Positions 58,401-64,000 of a stretch of 64,000 bases of DNA are shown here, one piece after another. Both the position numbers and the translations under genes were made by a program. The stretch is from Klebsormidium nitens (taxonomy: Eukaryota > Streptophyta > Klebsormidiophyceae > Klebsormidiales > Klebsormidiaceae). The stretch is taken from contig DF237353.1 in assembly GCA_000708835.1 (NCBI GenBank), positions 20,553 through 84,552 on the forward strand. The letters run 5' to 3'. Below the pieces are notes generated by a model, which saw only the letters and a program-made list of their open reading frames with translations, was not told the DNA's origin and searched no databases. Positions within the stretch are counted from its first letter, which is position 1; each line of letters starts with the position of its first letter.

Positions 58401-61400
58401 GCAGTAGCGACACTGCTTCCACGGGCAGCTCTACGCCGAGGTCACCGCACGCCACCATCGCTTGCCAACAACTCAGTGTTGCAGATTCGATTTTGAGGCA
58501 AGGGAGATTGGTCCGTCGATTCGTCTTGCAGGGGAAGATATCTTTGATCCTTTGTGTCGTTCAAGTCAGAAAGCAGCGGGGCCAAGTCAGCGACTACTTT
58601 AAAACTCAACTTCCGCAGGGATGGAAACCTTCTCGAGAAACTCTTCCGAGCTTCCGAGTACCTTATGCACACGCCTCCTCAGACAGACGTTTGCTGCGCA
58701 TCAGAGAATGTGTTTTCAAAGTGGCAAGGAGCGACCTTTTACACTCACCCCGTCGGCAGCATCTAGGATGGAGAGCAGGTTGGGAACGGAGTCGGCGCTC
58801 TCGATCTTCACCAGCACCCTGATGTCCGCGTTCTTTTCTGCAGAATGTGAAAGCGAGGAGCTTTGGTCCGCTGTTTCGGTGGCACTTGACGGTAAGAAAC
58901 AAATGCACCTAAATCTGGATCTAAGGAAGAAAGCCTGATTCTGAAGAGCGGAAGGGAAAGGTGGACGTCTTCTCATTCAAAGCTGTGGATGCTAAAGCTT
59001 TTGTTTGGACTCGCAGGGTCCACTAAACGCCGAATTGAGCAGTTCTAGTCGATCTGAGCCGTCGCTAACAACAACCACCACTCCTTGCCACTTTGAAAAC
59101 ACATTCAATGGCCCACACTGCACCCAATCAACACGTTCCCTTCTTTTGAGCAACCACGAGAAGCCACGTCACATAGAAAGACAGGACCCATTCATGCTGG
59201 AATGGAAAGGCCAGCATCGTACGGCCACTCTGCAATATCAATGGTCTGCTTGAGGTTTCCATGCAAGCGGAGCAACATACGATCAAAGATTGTTTGCGAG
59301 ATCAACAAGGAGCGGCTATCAGCAGCCCCTCTAAGTTGACCTTGCACTGATAGAAAGGGCGGATCGACGGCTGTCTGTAACCACACGATCCTTGATTCCT
59401 TCGTTGAGCCCGCATATAGCAGAACAAAAGTTCGGGGCATCGCACCTCTGAGGTAGGACTTTAGCTCGTGCACAATCTGGGCGTCCTTGACGAAAGACAG
59501 CGCGTAGTAGTCGACCTCGTTCTCAACACCGAACTTGATGTCCTCCCAATCCTTGTCTGCAGGTCAACGCAAACCGCCTGGGGTTAGCGGAACATCTCAG
59601 GCAATTCTCGCCGCTAACCAAGCTGACTACTTGTTTTAAATCTCAGGTTATGAAACAAGTACCGGGCTTTAACCTTGTTCCTAAGGCTAGTCACCACCCA
59701 AGTCTGGTTATTGGACCTATGAAATTTATTGAATCAGCAGCCCATAACCACCCATGGTTAAAGAGGAGGCTGCGCGCGTGAATACACAGCACGCCTGCAG
59801 AGTAATAGATAAAAGAGATAGATTCCTTCTTCATGTCCCCCCATTTTTGAGCGACATCGAGGACGACTTTGCAGGATTCTTCAGCGTCAGAACACGATCT
59901 CCGAACAAAGAGTGACCGACTGGGCTGCTGATTGGTCTTATCAAGAGGACACGTGGGTACCAACCGAGAAACCATAAGGTCTATATACATCCATTCTAGG
60001 ACTAGTAAGCTCTCTGAATAATGAGGTCAATCTTATGGGTAAAATAAGGAGTCCTGACCCAGACATTTGGGCGCTCCGCACCCAATCTCACCCGTCCCCA
60101 GGCCTGCCGTTATTCATTGATATGGCTTATTTCTTACAGAGTATAGAATGCTAGAAGGTCTCTGTCCTGACATCGACTTCGCCAGTTACTCGCGCCCGCA
60201 GTGCTCGATTTCTGCGTTCGTTTGAAGCATCTCACGGCTACAAGGGACAGCTACCGACAAAGTGCAACGGACAAGTAGTCCCCACCTGTGATGGAGGGCA
60301 GCGTGGCACTCTTGCCACGCACGTTGAGGTGCCGGCGCGACTTGAGCTCGCCCTCGTCTCCCACCTCGCAGATGACGTCCTCAGCTGTCTTCTTCACCGC
60401 AACGAGCGACATCATGCCGCCTGCAGGAATTCAGCTTTCGGAGCTCATGTCTTTTGCAAAGGAGTAATGCGGAGCAATCACGCTATCAAAGCGGAGTTGG
60501 GTTGGAGTTGGGTTGGGTTGGAGTTGAGTGCGCATCAGAGCCCGACTTGGACTAGAAGGGAAGGCATATCTCGCTGCTCAGGCGGCAGATTACTATATAA
60601 ACCACCATCTGTGCTTCAAAGCATATCCAGTGGGAAGGAGCACCTTACCATCCACCAGGATCTCATCGCCCACGCTGACATCATCAACAAAGCCGTCGTA
60701 GTTGACGCTGACGCGGTTGGGTTCGCTGATCCCCCGCTTGATGGTGAACGTGAACGGGTCGCCCTTTTTCATCATCAGGGGCTGGGGGAGGTCACCGCTG
60801 CGCACCTCCGGGCCCTGCGAGAGTGTAAAACCGGATCATCACTATTGACCAGCATCATGAGTTCTTAAGTGTGCGAAGATCGGTGGCTCAATGAAAGGAC
60901 AGTACTCGGGAACAACGGATTGAAGCCAGTCACATGGATGCAAACGACAGTCGTCCTTTGTAATCACAGGGTCGGGCACGAGGGCAAACGAAGCACACAG
61001 CTCCGCAGTCCAGGCTCTAGCTCTCAAAAGGTGGGGTGGGAAACAAGAAAACCACTTTCTTTCAAAAGGGTTCAAAGGGGGAAGAGAGGCAGGCTGGAAG
61101 ACATATCATGCTGCTTTAAAACGTGCTGTTGCAAATCATGATATGCCCTCCCTGGAATAGTGCCGTGCTACTGATTTGGCTGCTCACAAAAATCACGGAC
61201 GGTTTCTGAAGAGGTTTGATTGTCAACTTTTGAAGACCCATTACAAGGAAATCTGCAACCCATGAGGAGCACCAAGCCTTCACAGAACACCCGTTCAGAT
61301 GCATCTGAATTGAGCATCTGCAACGCTCAAGCCCACTTCAACTTCAAAGACGGCCCCTGAGACCATGTGCCTCCGTCCTCAAACCGAAAAGGTCGGAATG

Positions 61401-63065
61401 CTCACCTTCGTATCAAGCATGATTGCCAGGACGTTGTGGCCGCGCTCGCGATTGTACTCGCGCACCAGCTCGATGACCTTGAGATGCGACGCGTGGTCTC
61501 CGTGCGACATGTTCAGGCGAGCCACATTCATGCCGGTCTCCGCCAGCTGACACACAGTTTGAAGAAGACAGCATCAGCAAGCTAATCGCTGGACCGCAGT
61601 GACTTATCTTTGCAATGCAAGAGATGGTGTAGAGTCATAACACTCACTCTTGATTTGAAAAAGCATCATGGAAAATTGCAGGGCAAAAAGACTCTTCGTT
61701 GAAGTCCCTTCTCAGTAAAGTTGTCCGATAGTACTTGTGCATAAGGTACTGGGGACGTAAGCGCAGAAGGAGAGCGACTTATATCAATAGCTGCTGGGAG
61801 TCCAAGAGACCTGAAAATTCTGACTGTGGCTGACAGTCAAAGTGGGGGCTGCACCACTATGTATCACCACTATATGCATCAAGAAGCGAACAGAACAGAA
61901 GAAAGGCGCACAAGCGACAAAATAAAGTCAACTTCATTTGAGCATCTTTGACCACCAGCGTTGAGTAAGAAAGCGCCGCCGCAATCCCAAAAGTTTCACA
62001 CTCTTCCTGAGAGAAGCATGCTCGATGCTAGATCTGCCTTCTCTGAACGGACCCTGTTTACTTTCCCTTAGTTGGCAGCAGGCTCAACTAACAGGCTGAA
62101 TTGAGGGTTAACAAGAGGTGCAAGTGCACAGAACAACGTACAAAGGAGTGCACACATCTTATTGTTGATGTCCACCACTCTGAAAATGCACTCAACGTAC
62201 CTTCCAGATCATCTCCTTGGTCCAGCTGGTTGGCCCGATGGTGCATACTATTTTGGTCTTCCTCTGAAAGGTCGGCTGCGGCCAGTTCGCGTTGGTTGGC
62301 TTATCCTCGTCAAGCATTTCGAACAGGTCCGTACTCTGCGATGGCCCAAGTATGCAGTAATAAGTGGCGGCACATTGGGGAGAACGGAGAGGCTGCTTGG
62401 CATACAGCGTGGCACGGGGTGGTTTCATTGACGTCCCTCCATGAAATTGAGCGCATTCAAACGGCAAGTTGATGAGGAAGCGGAGGACGACGTAAAAGTG
62501 CTTACTGATATGGTCGACTAAATGACAAAAATTATGCATGGCAAACAGATCAGCAATCAGCAACGCAGTAGTGGCTCAACATTTGACATTCCATGAGGAC
62601 CCTCTAGAATTTTCCAACTTCTTTTCTTGTTTTTGGGGGTCCAAGCCTACAATAGAGCTCCACAGAAAACCTGCCACTCACCTGAATCTCCTCTGCAAAG
62701 AGCGTAGACGCTGAGATCCGCTGCTCCTCGCTGGTGTACCGCAGCGGGCTCATACCTTTAGACGAACTCCTGGCCGCTCGCTCAGTGACTGTCTTTTCTA
62801 GCACAGGCACCTTGTCATCCGCAGTCACCGGCACAAACCTGTCCTCCTTGACCCTCCTCGTCCTCACTGCCTCCATCCAAAAGGTTGCCCCATTGCTGTT
62901 GCGCTCGCTCTCCCTGATGAGAGGCGCCCCTTTGAATGTAGACCGATACGGAGACGATGGTAATGGCACTGTTTGCAGTGCTTTGCAACCAGGACATGTC
63001 CGGCTGCTGGGGCCCGAAAAGGCACGCAGCTCTCCAAGGAGAGCGGCACCAGTGGCCTGTGCCAT
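55430..63065 (-). CDS. PKP: Pyruvate kinase, plastid type, 12 exons, 634 aa
   Basis: Transfers phosphate from phosphoenolpyruvate to ADP (EC 2.7.1.40), last step of glycolysis. Minus-strand exons: 63065-62682, 62335-62201, 61546-61406, 60814-60649, 60420-60286, 59556-59446, 58837-58749, 57943-57724, 57247-57126, 56723-56575, 55973-55865, 55573-55430; 1905 nt with all phases matching. A long N-terminus ([18 protein letters not shown] onward, over 100 residues, Ser/Arg-rich, few acids at first) fits a plastid transit peptide. Core motifs: [24 protein letters not shown] (Arg183, Asn185), [29 protein letters not shown] (Lys368, Glu370), VARGDLGAE (Asp394), [26 protein letters not shown]. The C-terminal domain ends [19 protein letters not shown]. 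Sequence style matches plant plastid subunits. Three extra copies of the exon 8 start lie in the intron before it. Confidence 0.97.
57624..57648 (-). repeat. Copy of the pyruvate kinase exon 8 end
   Basis: Plus-strand CCTGACAGCATGACGGCGTC occurs at about 57625 and again at 57723, where it is the last bases of exon 8 (encoding DAVMLS). So the exon's 3' end is also duplicated, in the intron downstream of it. The copy lacks the GTGAGG donor of the true exon. Confidence 0.85.
58010..58073 (-). repeat. Decoy copy 1 of pyruvate kinase exon 8 start
   Basis: Minus strand: ..CCCCACAG then an open frame [20 protein letters not shown], nearly identical to the true exon start (57943 downward). The acceptor AG is kept. 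It ends after about 64 bases with no donor resembling the true exon. The intron bases around it (GTTAG.TGCTT.TTGGCCACG) are repeated too. Confidence 0.93.
58152..58204 (-). repeat. Decoy copy 2 of pyruvate kinase exon 8 start
   Basis: Minus strand: CCTCACAG then [16 protein letters not shown], a more diverged copy (Arg-Gly-Asp-Leu-Gly kept, following residues changed). The acceptor AG is kept. Confidence 0.88.
58398..58461 (-). repeat. Decoy copy 3 of pyruvate kinase exon 8 start
   Basis: Minus strand: GGCAAG then codons reading [20 protein letters not shown]. The catalytic-loop Arg is changed to Cys and the acceptor CAG has become AAG. About 64 bases long, farthest from the true exon. Confidence 0.9.
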
Positions 63066-64000
63066 CGAAGTGTTAAATCTATTTGCGTAATTCTTTGAAG
63101 TCGCTTCAACCGGAACAGACTAAGCAGGAAGTCAGAAAAAGCTACAAACCCAGGACGATCAAATGTGCACCTCTGGACGCACCTTCTCTGTAACAGCACG
63201 TTTAGGCGCACTTCAATGAAATTTTACTGTAGCTCCCTAAGTTTCACTTTCAAGCATCAATGAAATTCCAGTTAGTTGACTCTAGACCAGTGGTCGTGGC
63301 GAAAATAAATCTTGAAATACACTGAATCGGAGCTCCCAGACACTAATTGGCGAAAATGACACTTAAATAGCGAAATTCCCAGCAGCGGTTGTGGCCGGTA
63401 GGGTGCCCTGGTAACTTACTTTTCTGATCCGACCTGATTTCCCTCGTTTCGTCGAAAAAGTTACTTGACTAAGGACAAACGGGGGCAATAGTACCGGGTT
63501 TTGAGCAGGGCTATAAGTCATCAAAGCCGGTAAAAGCCCCCGAGCACCTGAAAAGTGCCTGACAATTCCTGACCATTTTCGCCAGGCCGGCGAAATTCCC
63601 TTCCTGGACACTAAATGGCGAAAAGCTGGCGAAAATCAAATTGGCGAGATTAATTAGTTTCGCCACGAACATTGCTCTAGACTAAACTTTATTTCAGCTA
63701 CAGGTAGCCGCCCACAGTTTGCCATGATGTCGACTTCTGCTCGCGGCCGCGGCCAGCGCCATCAGTCAGATGCTTATGTGACGCCATCAGCGATGGGTAC
63801 CATGCCTACATCGAATCAAAAGAGCCCTTTCTGGCCACGTGAACAAAAAGAGGCATTAAGTGACGTCAAAGGATTCTTTTGCTGCCAGGGTTTAAACTTT
63901 AGACGTTTGACTGGCAACTTGCAAGCCCCGTTTGTCGCGGCCGCGCTCTGACTTCTTCTCCGAGCCTGTAGCTCGGCCCGCGCGCCCGCGCAGCTGCATA
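63066..64000. other. Upstream region of pyruvate kinase to window edge
   Basis: Contains the pyruvate kinase promoter and 5' UTR, a MITE-like element (63281-63681), and a short plus-strand open stretch at 63724-63951 with no recognisable domain. Another gene may begin near the right edge, where the DNA turns GC-rich, but nothing can be called. Confidence 0.5.
63281..63681. mobile_element. MITE-like element with terminal inverted repeats
   Basis: The left end TCTAGACCAGTGGTCGTGGC (63281) matches the reverse complement of the right end (63681 backwards), 24 of 28 bases. Inside, the word GGCGAAA or its complement TTTCGCC recurs at least seven times, some in larger direct repeats (GACACTAA.TGGCGAAAA; GCGAAATTCCC). 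No coding capacity, 401 bases. A target-site duplication could not be identified, so the exact borders are uncertain. Confidence 0.6.

Noticed and set aside
60480-60530. GTTGGAGTTGGG-like simple repeat in a pyruvate kinase intron
   Set aside because: Ordinary short simple-sequence repeat without further structure.
63724-63951. 75-codon open stretch near the right edge
   Set aside because: No domain or splice evidence; cannot be separated from chance.

Overview
The window is nuclear DNA from an intron-rich eukaryote, most likely a green-lineage (streptophyte) organism; a charophyte alga such as Klebsormidium would fit, but that name is inference. The evidence is twelve spliced genes with GT-AG introns, a pyruvate kinase of plastid type with an N-terminal extension like a transit peptide, a plant-type class I small heat-shock protein, and balanced base composition. 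No operons, rRNA, tRNA or CRISPR arrays were seen. Exon models were assembled by hand from splice signals, reading phase and family motifs. Unless stated otherwise every junction keeps the frame.

Layout. 1-3589 (+): 3' part of an MPS1/TTK-type mitotic checkpoint kinase whose N-lobe lies off the left edge. 5291-8168 (-): a low-complexity protein I do not recognise. 8594-14394 (+): a long acidic N-terminus followed by a C-terminal TLDc domain, divergent from the preceding gene. 16432-17752 (-): class I sHsp with two introns and a cluster of heat-shock elements upstream. 20786-23090 (+): cyanase. 24396-30134 (-): 13-exon haem catalase. 32201-33601 (+): intronless MYND-finger protein. 34438-39943 (-) and 40409-44811 (+): a head-to-head pair, a PUM3/APUM24-type nucleolar Puf protein and an ATG18/WIPI PROPPIN. 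45737-47797 (-): a second MYND-finger protein, one base out of frame. 49820-52258 (+): probable WWE plus ADP-ribosyltransferase-like protein. 53176-54000 (+): intronless, possibly N-myristoylated protein. 55430-63065 (-): 12-exon plastid-type pyruvate kinase. 63281-63681: MITE-like element.

The genes are mostly housekeeping or stress functions (mitotic checkpoint, oxidative stress, cyanate detoxification, ribosome biogenesis, autophagy, glycolysis) and do not form one pathway. The most unusual signal is structural. In four genes (kinase, Puf protein, ATG18, pyruvate kinase) the start of an exon, in most cases with its 3' splice site and adjoining intron, is duplicated inside the intron just upstream. 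Pyruvate kinase has three such copies in a row. These behave like decoy acceptors or nascent cryptic exons. Three coding regions also look locally damaged: one-base slips in homopolymers in the kinase and in the second MYND gene, and a possible in-frame TGA in the TLDc gene. These are either assembly errors or real lesions.
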